Below are positions 1-8,079 of a stretch of DNA of 29,001 nucleotides, in pieces. Position 1 is the stretch's first letter; each line of letters begins with the position of its first letter. A program made the position numbers and the translations under genes. The stretch comes from Pseudomonadota bacterium (GTDB lineage Bacteria; Pseudomonadota; Gammaproteobacteria; Xanthomonadales; Xanthomonadaceae), in the NCBI GenBank assembly GCA_023386795.1, contig JAEWJB010000058.1, positions 1-29,001 on the forward strand, written 5' to 3'. The notes below the pieces were generated by a model. It was not told the origin of the DNA. It saw nothing but the letters and a program-made list of their open reading frames with translations, and searched no databases.

Positions 1-5
1 CGTCA

Positions 6-25
6 GCGGGCCATGGATGGCCCGC
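6..25. repeat. Palindrome with TGGA loop at left edge
   Basis: Arms GCGGGCCA (6-13) and TGGCCCGC (18-25) are perfect reverse complements around the loop TGGA (14-17). There is no T-run on either side, so it is not an obvious terminator. The same loop occurs in the palindromes at 28952-28977 and 28982-28993, so this is probably a member of a dispersed REP-like family whose remainder lies outside the window. The stretch 26-259 that follows holds no gene I can support; it is the upstream region of ppc. Confidence 0.6.
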
Positions 26-179
26 GGCGGCGAATCGGACAGGACGTCTGCTGAGCCGTGACGTCCACATGCGGCAGGGCGGGGCCCGCACCGTAAGGCA
101 ACGCACGCGTCCGCACGATCGACTACCAGAAAAGCGCGAAATTCGTTGCAGCAGAAACCACGTTTCAGCAGGAAACCCG

Positions 180-194
180 CCGAAAGTTTTTCGG
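180..194. repeat. Small hairpin in the ppc upstream region
   Basis: Arms CCGAAA (180-185) and TTTCGG (189-194) pair perfectly around a 3-nt loop, about 65 nt before the ppc start. It is followed directly by TAGGCTGGG (196-204), and the same nonamer recurs 36 nt before tesA at 19427. TAGGCT could serve as a weak -10 box, but no matching -35 was found, so the regulatory meaning is open. Confidence 0.25.
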
Positions 195-259
195 TTAGGC
201 TGGGCGACCCAGGCGCCCCCACAGTCGCCTTCCCGCAAACGTCACGCGCCCGGTCATCG

Positions 260-2968
260 ATGAACGAATACCGCAGCAGTCTGGTTTTTGCCACGCCCGA
301 TATCCCCCTCCGCGATGACGTGCGCCGCCTCGGCGCGATGGTCGGCGACATGCTCGCCGAGCAGGTCTCGCGCGAATTCCTCGACGAAGTGGAGCGCGTG
401 CGCACCACCGCCATCGCCCGCCGCGAAGCCGACGCACCCCCCGCTTCGCTCAGCGCGCAGCTGGCCGGCCGCAGCCCGCGCGATGCAGAGTCGCTGGTGC
501 GCGCTTTCAGCACCTATTTCCAGGTGGTCAACATCGCCGAGCGCGTGCACCGCATCCGCCGCCGCCGCGATTACCAGCGCAACACCGATACGCCGCAGCC
601 GGAAGGACTGCACGATACGCTGCGCCGGCTCAAGGCCGAGGGCGTGACGCTGGAAGAGCTGGCCGATTGGCTGCCGCGCATCGATATCGAACCGGTGTTC
701 ACCGCCCATCCCACCGAGGCAGTGCGCCGCGCGCTGCTGGAGAAGGAACAGTTGATGGTCGCCAGCCTCGTCGATGATCTCGACGGGCTGCGCACACCGG
801 GCGAGCGTGCGACCGATGCCGCGCGCTTCCGCATGGCACTCACCGCGACCTGGCAAACGGCCGATTCCTCGCCCGTGCGCCCCACCGTCGACGACGAACG
901 CGAACACGTCGGTTTCTATCTCACCCGCGTGCTGTACCGGATCATGCCCGCGCTGTACGAGACGCTGGAGCACGCAATCGAGGAGACCTACGGGGCGTCG
1001 CTGCCCGTTCCGCGCCTGCTGCGCTTCGGCACGTGGGTCGGTGGCGACATGGACGGCAACCCCAACGTGGACGCCGGCACCATCACCGCCACGCTGGACG
1101 CCCAGCGCCGCGCGGTGCTGGAGCGCTACCTCGACGAGCTGTGGCAGCTCGCCAGCCTGCTCAGCCAGTCCACCACGCTGGTGTCGGTCAGCAATGCGCT
1201 GGCCCGGCAACTGGAACGCTACCGCGGCCTGTTGCCGGAAGCGGCGGCGAAGTCGCGCCCCCGGCACGCGGACATGCCGTACCGCTTGTTCAACGACCTG
1301 ATGCGCGCGCGCCTGCGCGCCACGCTGGCCGATGCGCCCGGCGGATACGCCTCGCCCGAGGAACTGGCCGACGACGTGCAACTCATCCTCGACAGCCTGC
1401 AGGCCCATCGCGGATTGCACGCGGGCTGGTTCGCGGTGCGCAGGCTGTTGTGGCGGGTACGCAGCTTCGGGTTCCATCTGGCCCGGCTCGATGTGCGCCA
1501 GGAGTCGAGCGTGCATGCGCGTGCGGTGTCCACCGCGCTGGGGCGGGCTGATTGGGAGTCGCTGGATGCGATCGCCCGCGCCGAATTGCTCGGGCCTTAC
1601 GCCAGCGGTGAGAAGGCCTTGCCGGCCTCCGAAGACGAGGGCAACCCGCGGCTCGATGCGGTGTTCGCCGCGCTCGCCGATGCGCGGCGCCGGCATGGCG
1701 CCGACGCGATCGGCAGCTACATCATCTCCATGGCGCACGATCGCGCCGACGTGCTCACCGTGCTGGCGCTCACGCGCCGCGGCGGGCTGGTCGACGGCGA
1801 GGCCGTGCCGTTGGATATCGTGCCGCTGTTCGAAACCGTGGACGACCTGCGCGGCGGCACCGATACCCTGCGTGACCTGCTGGCCGATCCGGTCTATCGC
1901 ACCCACCTGCGCGCGCGTGGGGATGTGCAGATGGTGATGCTCGGTTACTCGGACAGTGGCAAGGATGGCGGTATCGCCGCCTCGCGCTGGGGTTTGCAGC
2001 GCGCGCAGGTCGAACTGCTGGAGGTGGCGGCCGAGTCCGGCATCCGCCTGACGTTCTTCCACGGCCGGGGCGGCTCAATCATCCGCGGCGGTGGCAAAAC
2101 CACGCGCGCGCTGGAAGCGGCACCCCGCGGCAGCGTGGACGGACGCCTGCGCGTCACCGAGCAGGGCGAGGTGATCCACCGCAAGTACGGCATCCGCGCG
2201 CTGGCGCTGCGTTCGCTGGAGCAGATGGCCGGTGCGGTATTGCATTCGAGCCTGCGCCCGCGGGCGGCCGAGCCGCGCGAGGACCGCTGGCGGCCTGTGA
2301 TGGACCAGGTGGCCGCCTCCAGCAGCCGCGCCTATCGGGATTTCGTCGGCGCGCCGGATTTCATGCGCTACTTCCGCCTGGCCACGCCCATCGATGTCAT
2401 CGAACGCATGACGCTCGGGTCGCGGCCATCGCGCCGGCTGGGCCAGGACGCGGCGCTGGGCAACCTGCGTGCGATTCCCTGGGTGTTCGCCTGGAGCCAG
2501 GCGCGCGCGGTGGTGCCTGGCTGGTACGGCGTGGGCAGCGGCCTGCAGGCGGCGGCGGATGCCGGCCACGAGGAGGTGCTGCGCGAGATGGCGGCCGATT
2601 GGCCGTTCTTCCGTACCTTCCTCGATGACGTGGCGATGGTGCTGTCCAAGGGCGACCTCAATATCGCCGAGCTGTTCTCGCGGCTGGCCGGTCCGCTGCA
2701 CGAGGCCTTCTTCCCGCGCATCGTCGAGGAACTGGCGCTGACCAAGCGCTGGGTGAAATCGCTGACCGGGCAGCAGTCCCTGCTCCAGCACGACCCGCGG
2801 TTGGCCCTGTCGATCCGTCTGCGCAACCCGTACATCGACCCGATCAGCGTGCTCCAGGTCGACCTGCTCGAACGCTGGCGCGCGACCGGCGGCGAGGACG
2901 AGGACCTGCTGCGCGCGCTGGTGGCTTGCGTCAACGGGGTCTCGCAAGGCGTGCAGAATACGGGCTGA
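260..2968 (+). CDS. ppc: Phosphoenolpyruvate carboxylase
   Basis: Cytosolic enzyme that carboxylates phosphoenolpyruvate with bicarbonate to oxaloacetate, replenishing the TCA cycle. The product is 902 aa (E. coli enzyme 883). Family motifs are in order: FTAHPTEA with catalytic His150, GYSDSGKDGG with Lys568, the glycine-rich FHGRGGS loop at about 600-606, RVTEQGE and HRKYG just after it, SRPSRR near 720, and the conserved C-terminal QNTG. The frame is open back to 146, but homology begins near MNEYRSS, so the ATG at 260 is chosen; no good Shine-Dalgarno precedes it. The loop after GRGGS reads IIRGGG instead of the E. coli IGRGG. The next gene starts 22 nt downstream on the same strand. The family assignment is secure; the exact start is less so. 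Confidence 0.96.
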   Translation: MNEYRSSLVFATPDIPLRDDVRRLGAMVGDMLAEQVSREFLDEVERVRTTAIARREADAPPASLSAQLAGRSPRDAESLVRAFSTYFQVVNIAERVHRIRRRRDYQRNTDTPQPEGLHDTLRRLKAEGVTLEELADWLPRIDIEPVFTAHPTEAVRRALLEKEQLMVASLVDDLDGLRTPGERATDAARFRMALTATWQTADSSPVRPTVDDEREHVGFYLTRVLYRIMPALYETLEHAIEETYGASLPVPRLLRFGTWVGGDMDGNPNVDAGTITATLDAQRRAVLERYLDELWQLASLLSQSTTLVSVSNALARQLERYRGLLPEAAAKSRPRHADMPYRLFNDLMRARLRATLADAPGGYASPEELADDVQLILDSLQAHRGLHAGWFAVRRLLWRVRSFGFHLARLDVRQESSVHARAVSTALGRADWESLDAIARAELLGPYASGEKALPASEDEGNPRLDAVFAALADARRRHGADAIGSYIISMAHDRADVLTVLALTRRGGLVDGEAVPLDIVPLFETVDDLRGGTDTLRDLLADPVYRTHLRARGDVQMVMLGYSDSGKDGGIAASRWGLQRAQVELLEVAAESGIRLTFFHGRGGSIIRGGGKTTRALEAAPRGSVDGRLRVTEQGEVIHRKYGIRALALRSLEQMAGAVLHSSLRPRAAEPREDRWRPVMDQVAASSSRAYRDFVGAPDFMRYFRLATPIDVIERMTLGSRPSRRLGQDAALGNLRAIPWVFAWSQARAVVPGWYGVGSGLQAAADAGHEEVLREMAADWPFFRTFLDDVAMVLSKGDLNIAELFSRLAGPLHEAFFPRIVEELALTKRWVKSLTGQQSLLQHDPRLALSIRLRNPYIDPISVLQVDLLERWRATGGEDEDLLRALVACVNGVSQGVQNTG

Positions 2969-2990
2969 GCCAGGGCAGGGCGGGGGAGTG

Positions 2991-3995
2991 ATGAAGCGCG
3001 AAGGGCGACGCCCGCGTCGGCATTTTCTGCTGCGCGTACTGTTGGTGCTGGCGGCGTTGTGGGGCGCCTTGGCGATGTACTTCCTGCTGCGCGCCGGCAC
3101 GCCTATCCGCATCGGCGTCGGCGTGATCTGGAGCTTGCTGGCGGCCGCCGGCCTGTACGGATTGCGGCCCGGGCGCGAGAACTGGGCCTTGCCCGGCCTG
3201 TTCGGGGTGGCGTTCGCGCTGTTGTTCGGCATGTGGTGGAAGATGCCGCCCCGCCAGGACCGGGACTGGGCCGACGAGGTGGCACGCACGTTGGAAGCGC
3301 AGGTCCACGGCTCGCGCGTGACGCTGCGCAACGTGCGCAATTTCGACTGGCACGCGGATGGCAGCGCGGTACCGCGCTGGGAAACGCGCTCCTACGACCT
3401 GGATCGTCTGGTCGGCGCCGATCTGGCGTTGTCTTACTGGATGGGCCCGGCCATTGCCCATACCTTGGTCTCTTTCGAATTCGACGATGGCCAGCGCGTG
3501 GTGTTCTCGCTGGAGATCCGCAAGGAGCGCGACGAATCGTTCTCCGCGCTGGGTGGCTTTTTCCGCCAGTTCGAGGCCACGCTGGTGGCGGCCGACGAGC
3601 GCGACATCCTGCGCGTGCGCACCAATGTGCGTGGCGAGGACTTGTACCTGTACCGGCTGGCGATCCCGCCGGCGCAGCTGCGCACGCTGTTCCTCGGCTA
3701 CGTGTCGCAGGCGCAGGCTTTGGCCAGCGAACCGCGCTGGTACAACACGCTGGACAACAACTGCACCACGATGGTGTTTGATATCGCCCGGTTGATCGAT
3801 CCCGGGCTGCCGCTGGACTACCGCCTGCTGCTGTCGGGCTGGTTCGCCGATTACGCCTACGACCATGGTGGCCTGCAGCCCGGTTACGACATGGCCACGC
3901 TGCGCCGGCTCGGCCAGGTGACTGCGCGGGCGCGCGCGGCGGACGACGCGCCGGATTTCTCTCGCCGCATCCGCCAGGGCATCCCCGGCGAATAG
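2991..3995 (+). CDS. DUF4105 (Lnb N-terminal-like) membrane-anchored protein
   Basis: Protein of 334 aa. The first ~80 residues contain a basic N-terminus and three hydrophobic segments (about 12-30, 36-54 and 62-78), ending in WWKMPP. The rest matches the DUF4105 family: HTLVSFEFDDG near 158-168, SLEIRKERDESF, a VAADERD segment, LYLYRL, and YNTLDNNCTT with Cys258. The conserved His/Cys pattern of this family suggests a thiol hydrolase-like fold, but no activity is established, so none is assigned. The soluble part is probably periplasmic. A GTG at 2988 sits immediately before the ATG at 2991 and could be the true start; AGGG at 2977-2980 is placed better for the GTG. Lies 22 nt after ppc and may be read through from it. 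Confidence 0.85.
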   Translation: MKREGRRPRRHFLLRVLLVLAALWGALAMYFLLRAGTPIRIGVGVIWSLLAAAGLYGLRPGRENWALPGLFGVAFALLFGMWWKMPPRQDRDWADEVARTLEAQVHGSRVTLRNVRNFDWHADGSAVPRWETRSYDLDRLVGADLALSYWMGPAIAHTLVSFEFDDGQRVVFSLEIRKERDESFSALGGFFRQFEATLVAADERDILRVRTNVRGEDLYLYRLAIPPAQLRTLFLGYVSQAQALASEPRWYNTLDNNCTTMVFDIARLIDPGLPLDYRLLLSGWFADYAYDHGGLQPGYDMATLRRLGQVTARARAADDAPDFSRRIRQGIPGE

Positions 3996-4010
3996 GCTTC
4001 CCGAAATGCA

Positions 4011-4034
4011 CGAGGCCGCCCGGAGGCGGCCTCG
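4011..4034. terminator. Bidirectional hairpin between convergent DUF4105 gene and metK
   Basis: A perfect 10-bp stem, CGAGGCCGCC (4011-4020) with GGCGGCCTCG (4025-4034), loop CGGA, lies between two convergent stop codons. Read on the minus strand it is followed by TGCATTT, a short U-stretch suiting metK termination. On the plus strand no T-run follows. Confidence 0.7.
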
Positions 4035-4056
4035 TGGCGTTCCCTGGCGGGCGCGC

Positions 4057-5268
4057 TTACTTCAGCTTGGCATCGGCGCGCAGCGCGTCGGCCTTGTCGG
4101 TCTTCTCCCACGAGAACGACGTCGCGGTGACCTGCTTGCCAGCGGCGTTGGTGTAGGTGAATTCCTTCGGCTTGCGGCCGAAGTGGCCGTACGAAGCGGT
4201 CTGCTGGTACATCGGGTGGATCAGGTCGAGCATCTGGATGATGCCGTACGGACGCAGGTCGAAGTGCTTGCGGATCAGCTTCTCGATCTTGTCGTCGCTG
4301 ATCTTGCCGGTGCCGAAGGTGGTGACCGAGATCGAGGTCGGCTCGGCCACGCCGATGGCGTAGGAGACCTGCACTTCGCAGCGGTCGGCCAGGCCGGCGG
4401 CCACGACGTTCTTGGCGACGTAACGCGCGGCGTAGGCGGCCGAACGGTCCACCTTCGACGGATCCTTGCCCGAGAACGCGCCACCACCGTGACGGGCCCA
4501 GCCGCCGTAGGTGTCGACGATGATCTTGCGGCCGGTCAGGCCGCAATCGCCCACCGGGCCACCGATGACGAACTTGCCCGTCGGGTTGATGTGGAACTTG
4601 GTGCCCTTGTGCAGCCACTTGGCCGGCAGCACCGGCTTGAGGATCTCCTCGCGCACGGACTCGATCAGGTCCTTCTGCTTCACGCCCGGATCGTGCTGCG
4701 TCGACAGCACCACCGCGTCGATGGCGGTCGCCACGCCGTTCTCGTAGCGCAGGGTGACCTGCGACTTGGCGTCCGGGCGCAGCCACGGCAGCGGCGAGTT
4801 CTTCTTCTTGCGCACCAGCGCCTGGCGCTCGACCAGGCGGTGCGACAGGTGGATCGCCGCCGGCATGTAGCTGTCGGTTTCGTTGGTCGCATAGCCGAAC
4901 ATCAGGCCTTGGTCGCCCGCGCCCTGTTCTTCCGGCTTCTTGCGGTCCACGCCCTGGTTGATGTCCGGGGACTGCTTGCCGATCAGGTTCAGCACGCCGC
5001 AGGTGGCGCCGTCGAAGCCGACGTCGGAGCTGTCGTAGCCGATGTCCACGATCACCTTGCGGGTCAGCGCTTCCAGGTCGATCCAGGCGCTGGTGGTGAT
5101 CTCACCGGCGACGATCGCCACGCCGGTCTTGACCATGGTCTCGCAGGCCACGCGGGCGCGCTGGTCCTGGGTCAGGATGGCATCCAGGACGGCGTCCGAG
5201 ATCTGGTCGGCAACCTTGTCCGGGTGGCCTTCGGAGACCGACTCGGAGGTGAAGAGGTAGCTGGACAT
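4057..5268 (-). CDS. metK: S-adenosylmethionine synthetase
   Basis: Makes S-adenosylmethionine from methionine and ATP, supplying all methyltransferases, including those at 9126. At 403 aa it has family length. Signature motifs: SEGHPDKVADQ at 12-22, GAGDQGLMFGY at 116-126 (the ATP-binding hexapeptide region), and GGGAFSGKD at 261-269 (P-loop-like). The ATG at 5268 begins the conserved MSSYLFTSES start; AAGGGA lies upstream on the minus strand. It is monocistronic, divergent from the acyltransferase gene and convergent with the DUF4105 gene. A 216-nt divergent gap precedes it, and I see no complete SAM or SAH riboswitch there. Confidence 0.98.
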   Translation of the reverse strand: MSSYLFTSESVSEGHPDKVADQISDAVLDAILTQDQRARVACETMVKTGVAIVAGEITTSAWIDLEALTRKVIVDIGYDSSDVGFDGATCGVLNLIGKQSPDINQGVDRKKPEEQGAGDQGLMFGYATNETDSYMPAAIHLSHRLVERQALVRKKKNSPLPWLRPDAKSQVTLRYENGVATAIDAVVLSTQHDPGVKQKDLIESVREEILKPVLPAKWLHKGTKFHINPTGKFVIGGPVGDCGLTGRKIIVDTYGGWARHGGGAFSGKDPSKVDRSAAYAARYVAKNVVAAGLADRCEVQVSYAIGVAEPTSISVTTFGTGKISDDKIEKLIRKHFDLRPYGIIQMLDLIHPMYQQTASYGHFGRKPKEFTYTNAAGKQVTATSFSWEKTDKADALRADAKLK

Positions 5269-5309
5269 CAGGCTTATATCCCTTGATTCGGATGGAAAGA
5301 TGGGCGCGC

Positions 5310-5315
5310 ATGATA
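5310..5315 (-). promoter_or_regulatory. Candidate -10 box of metK
   Basis: On the minus strand this reads TATCAT, giving a predicted transcript start about 35 nt before the metK ATG. The hexamer 17 nt upstream (ATGCAA) is a poor -35 match. The short leader argues against a riboswitch. Confidence 0.35.
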
Positions 5316-5484
5316 CACGCCGCGGGGAGCGCTTGCATTGTGCCTCCTCCGGGGTTGCCCCGGGTTAAGGCGGGGTCGTCCCGGTGCCGCCGGCCGCCGT
5401 CATCGGCCTGCCGCATCCCTGCCACGAAACGGTCTTGGCCTGCTTGGAGCATGCACGGGCAGTTGGGGGAGCGGGACGCGCGAG

Positions 5485-7191
5485 ATGGCGACGATGCTGG
5501 AAACGGCCCTGCAGCAGCGGTACCCGCAGTGGTTCGCGGGCCGGCGTGGGCATTGGGTGCGGCCGCTGTTGCGAGGCTTCGGCCGCTGGTCGGGGCTCGC
5601 AGGGGCCGAGCACTTCCTGGCCGAACAAGCGGATGTGCGTGGGCTGGCCTTCGTCCGCGCCGCGCTGGCCTTCCTGCGGGTGGGCTGGCATACCGATCCA
5701 GCCGCGCTCGGCGAGATTCCCGCCCAGGGGCGCGTGCTGATCCTGGCCAACCATCCTTCCGGCGCGCGCGACGCGCTCGCCCTGCTGGACCTGGTCGGGC
5801 GCCGTCGCCGCGATGTGCGCATCGTCGCCAATGACTGGTTGAACGCCATCGAGCCGCTGCGCGAGCTGCTGCTGCCGGTGCGCATCCTGGGCGGGCAGCC
5901 GAGCCGGGCCAGCCTGGCGGCCGTCGAGCAGGCGCTAGCGCAGGAGCAGTGCGTGATCGTGTTTCCGGCAGGCGAGGTGTCCCGGCTGGGCTGGCGCGGC
6001 GTGCGCGACAGCCACTGGCGGCGCGGTTTCCTGCGCTTTGCCCGGCGCAGCGGCGCTCCGGTGTTGCCCGTGCACGTGCAGGCACGCAACTCCGCCTTCT
6101 TCTATGGTGCTTCGGCGCTTTATCGCCCGGCCGGCACCGTGCTGCTGGCGCGCGAGACTTTGAGCCGCCGCCAGCAGCAGCTGCAGCTGCGCGTCGGCAC
6201 GCTGCGCCAGCTCGACCCGGCCGGGGGCGACGAGGCCAGCGTGCTCAAGGCGCTGCGCCGCGAGCTGTACGAACTTTCGCGCCGACCGCTGCCGGCGCAG
6301 GCACCGCTGGCGGCACCGGCTCCGCCGGCCCAGGTGGCGGCCGGTGTCGCCGCCCTGCGCCTGCTTGGCCACACCGCCGACGGAAAGGAAGTGCGCGTGG
6401 GCCCGCTCGACGCCGGCTCGCCGTTGCTGCACGAGATCGGCCGGCTGCGCGAACTGACCTTCCGCGAGGTCGGCGAAGGCAGCGGGCGGGCGCTGGACCT
6501 GGACCGCTTCGATGCCTGGTACGAGCACATCGTGCTGTGGGACGCCGACGCAGGCCGCATCGCGGGCGCTTACCGCGTCGCCCGATGTGCCCGGCTGCTC
6601 GCCGACCGCGGCCTGGGCGGGCTCTACACTGCCGGCCTGTTCGACTATGCCGACGACATGGTGCCGCGCCTGGCCGAAGCGCTCGAACTGGGCCGCAGCT
6701 TCGTCACGCCGGACTACTGGGGCAGCCGCAGCATCGACTATCTCTGGCAGGGAATCGGCGCGTACCTGCGCGCGCATCCATCGATCCGCTACCTGGTCGG
6801 CGCGGTATCGATCAGTGCCTCGCTGCCGCTGGCCGCACGCGAGCAGATCGTCGCCTACTACGCTCGCTACCATGCCGATGGGCGACCGCATGCCGCCGCC
6901 AGGCGGCCGTTCAACGTCGAGCAACCGGCGTTGTTCCAGGGGCTGGACGCAGGCACCGCCATGCGCGTGCTGCGGGAGAACCTCGATGCCCTCGGCGCCA
7001 CGCTGCCGATGCTCTACAAGCAATACGTCGAACTCTGCGAGCCGGGCGGTGCCCGCTTCCTGGCCTTCGGCGTGGACCCGGACTTCAGCGACGCGATCGA
7101 CGGCCTGATCGAAGTCGACCTGCAGCGACTGAAGGCCCGGAAGCGCGAACGCTACCTCGGTTTCCCCACGACCCCGGAGATCCACGCATGA
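5485..7191 (+). CDS. Two-domain acyltransferase, OlsF-like (PlsC + OlsB-type GNAT)
   Basis: Protein of 568 aa. The N-terminal half (about 60-280) is PlsC/lysophospholipid acyltransferase-like: ILANHPSG with His90 and Asp96 as the likely HXnD catalytic pair, IVFPAGEVSR near 155, and VLPVHVQARNS. The C-terminal half (about 310-560) matches OlsB/hemolysin-type N-acyltransferases: ELTFREVGEG, DRFDAWYEH, GAYRVAR, LELGRSFV, DYLWQGIGAYL, and LPMLYKQYVEL. This order matches OlsF, reported to make ornithine lipids with an N-acyltransferase C-terminus and an O-acyltransferase N-terminus. The substrate here is inferred. The histidine-to-aspartate spacing is five residues, not the usual four. The ATG at 5485 is chosen because similarity starts after it; the frame is open from 5338. 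The stop overlaps the next start (ATGA), so the two are translationally coupled. Confidence 0.75.
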   Translation: MATMLETALQQRYPQWFAGRRGHWVRPLLRGFGRWSGLAGAEHFLAEQADVRGLAFVRAALAFLRVGWHTDPAALGEIPAQGRVLILANHPSGARDALALLDLVGRRRRDVRIVANDWLNAIEPLRELLLPVRILGGQPSRASLAAVEQALAQEQCVIVFPAGEVSRLGWRGVRDSHWRRGFLRFARRSGAPVLPVHVQARNSAFFYGASALYRPAGTVLLARETLSRRQQQLQLRVGTLRQLDPAGGDEASVLKALRRELYELSRRPLPAQAPLAAPAPPAQVAAGVAALRLLGHTADGKEVRVGPLDAGSPLLHEIGRLRELTFREVGEGSGRALDLDRFDAWYEHIVLWDADAGRIAGAYRVARCARLLADRGLGGLYTAGLFDYADDMVPRLAEALELGRSFVTPDYWGSRSIDYLWQGIGAYLRAHPSIRYLVGAVSISASLPLAAREQIVAYYARYHADGRPHAAARRPFNVEQPALFQGLDAGTAMRVLRENLDALGATLPMLYKQYVELCEPGGARFLAFGVDPDFSDAIDGLIEVDLQRLKARKRERYLGFPTTPEIHA

Positions 7192-7994
7192 ACCTTGCCG
7201 TGCTCGATCCGCCGCGCCGCGCCGTGTTCATTTCAGACCTGCACCTGGGTTCGCGGCATTGCCATGCCGCCGAAGCGGCGGAGTTCATCGCCTCGTTGCG
7301 TTGCCAGACGCTGTACCTGGTGGGCGACATCGTCGACCTGTGGTGGATGTCCCGACGCCGCGCGTACTGGGACGCCGCGCACCAGCGCGTGATCGAAGCC
7401 CTGCACGTACAGGCAGCGGCCGGCACCACCCTGGTTTACGTGCCCGGCAACCACGACCGCGCGTTGCGCCGCTTCTGCGGCCTGGCGATGCCGGCGATGC
7501 AGGTGCGCCGCCGCGCCATCCATGTCACCCGCGACGGCCGGCGGCTGCTGGTCACGCATGGCGACGACTACGACGCCGTCACCCATTTCGGTGGCCTGCA
7601 GGAAAAACTGGGCGACTGGCTGTATTACCGCATCCTCACCGGCAACCGCCTGACCAACCAGCTGCGCCGCCGCCTTGGCCTGCGCTACTGGTCGCTCGCC
7701 GAATATCTCAAGCGGCAGAGCGGCGCGGCCGAACGCTACATCGAGCGTTTCGTGCGCGCAGGGCTGGAGGACGCCAGCCGGCGCGGACTGGATGGCGTCG
7801 TCTGCGGGCATATCCATCGTGCGGCGCTGATCGAGCGCGACGGGCGGGTGTATGCCAACGACGGCGATTGGGTGGAAAGCCTGACCGCCCTGCAGGAAAC
7901 GGCGACCGGCGAGCTGCAACTGATCGACCACACCGGCAAGGTGCTGGCCTCGGTGGCGCCGCAGGCCGCGCCCGCGCTGCCGCGCGCCGCCTGA
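7188..7994 (+). CDS. LpxH-like metallophosphoesterase (UDP-2,3-diacylglucosamine diphosphatase family)
   Basis: Protein of 268 aa of the calcineurin-like phosphoesterase fold, COG2908/LpxH branch. The two-metal site is complete: Asp17 and His19 in SDLHLG, Asp47 in GDIVDLWW, PGNHD at 86-90, His124 in VTHGDDYD, and GHIH at 207-210. LpxH enzymes cleave UDP-2,3-diacylglucosamine to lipid X in lipid A synthesis. This branch is longer than E. coli LpxH (about 240 aa), and many genomes have a separate canonical LpxH, so the substrate is uncertain and no symbol is given. The ATG overlaps the stop of the acyltransferase gene, implying a shared lipid-related role. No Shine-Dalgarno is needed if translation is coupled. 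Confidence 0.85.
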   Translation: MNLAVLDPPRRAVFISDLHLGSRHCHAAEAAEFIASLRCQTLYLVGDIVDLWWMSRRRAYWDAAHQRVIEALHVQAAAGTTLVYVPGNHDRALRRFCGLAMPAMQVRRRAIHVTRDGRRLLVTHGDDYDAVTHFGGLQEKLGDWLYYRILTGNRLTNQLRRRLGLRYWSLAEYLKRQSGAAERYIERFVRAGLEDASRRGLDGVVCGHIHRAALIERDGRVYANDGDWVESLTALQETATGELQLIDHTGKVLASVAPQAAPALPRAA

Positions 7995-8041
7995 CCGCGC
8001 CGCCGCCTGGCGGCTGGGCGCCACGACCGGGAAGCGGCTAT

Positions 8042-8065
8042 CTTCGGCGGACATTTCCGCCGGAG
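8042..8065 (+). promoter_or_regulatory. Leader hairpin containing the only SD-like site of the YdjM gene
   Basis: Arms CTTCGGCGGA (8042-8051) and TCCGCCGGAG (8056-8065) form ten pairs (one G-U) around loop CATT, ending 14 nt before the ATG at 8080. The only Shine-Dalgarno-like GGAG (8062-8065) is inside the 3' arm. TATCTT at 8039-8044 just before it could be a -10 box. Whether this regulates translation is inference. Confidence 0.35.
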
Positions 8066-8079
8066 TGGCTGTTGCCCGC

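Noticed and set aside
254..2062. Long minus-strand open frame opposite ppc
   Set aside because: Antisense to a secure ppc; composition is that of a shadow frame and no family is recognisable.
5320..5375. SAH-riboswitch-like GGGAGCGCTTGCAT near metK
   Set aside because: Only a partial resemblance to the conserved core, with an inserted base, and it reads toward the acyltransferase gene, not metK. The full pseudoknot elements are not visible.
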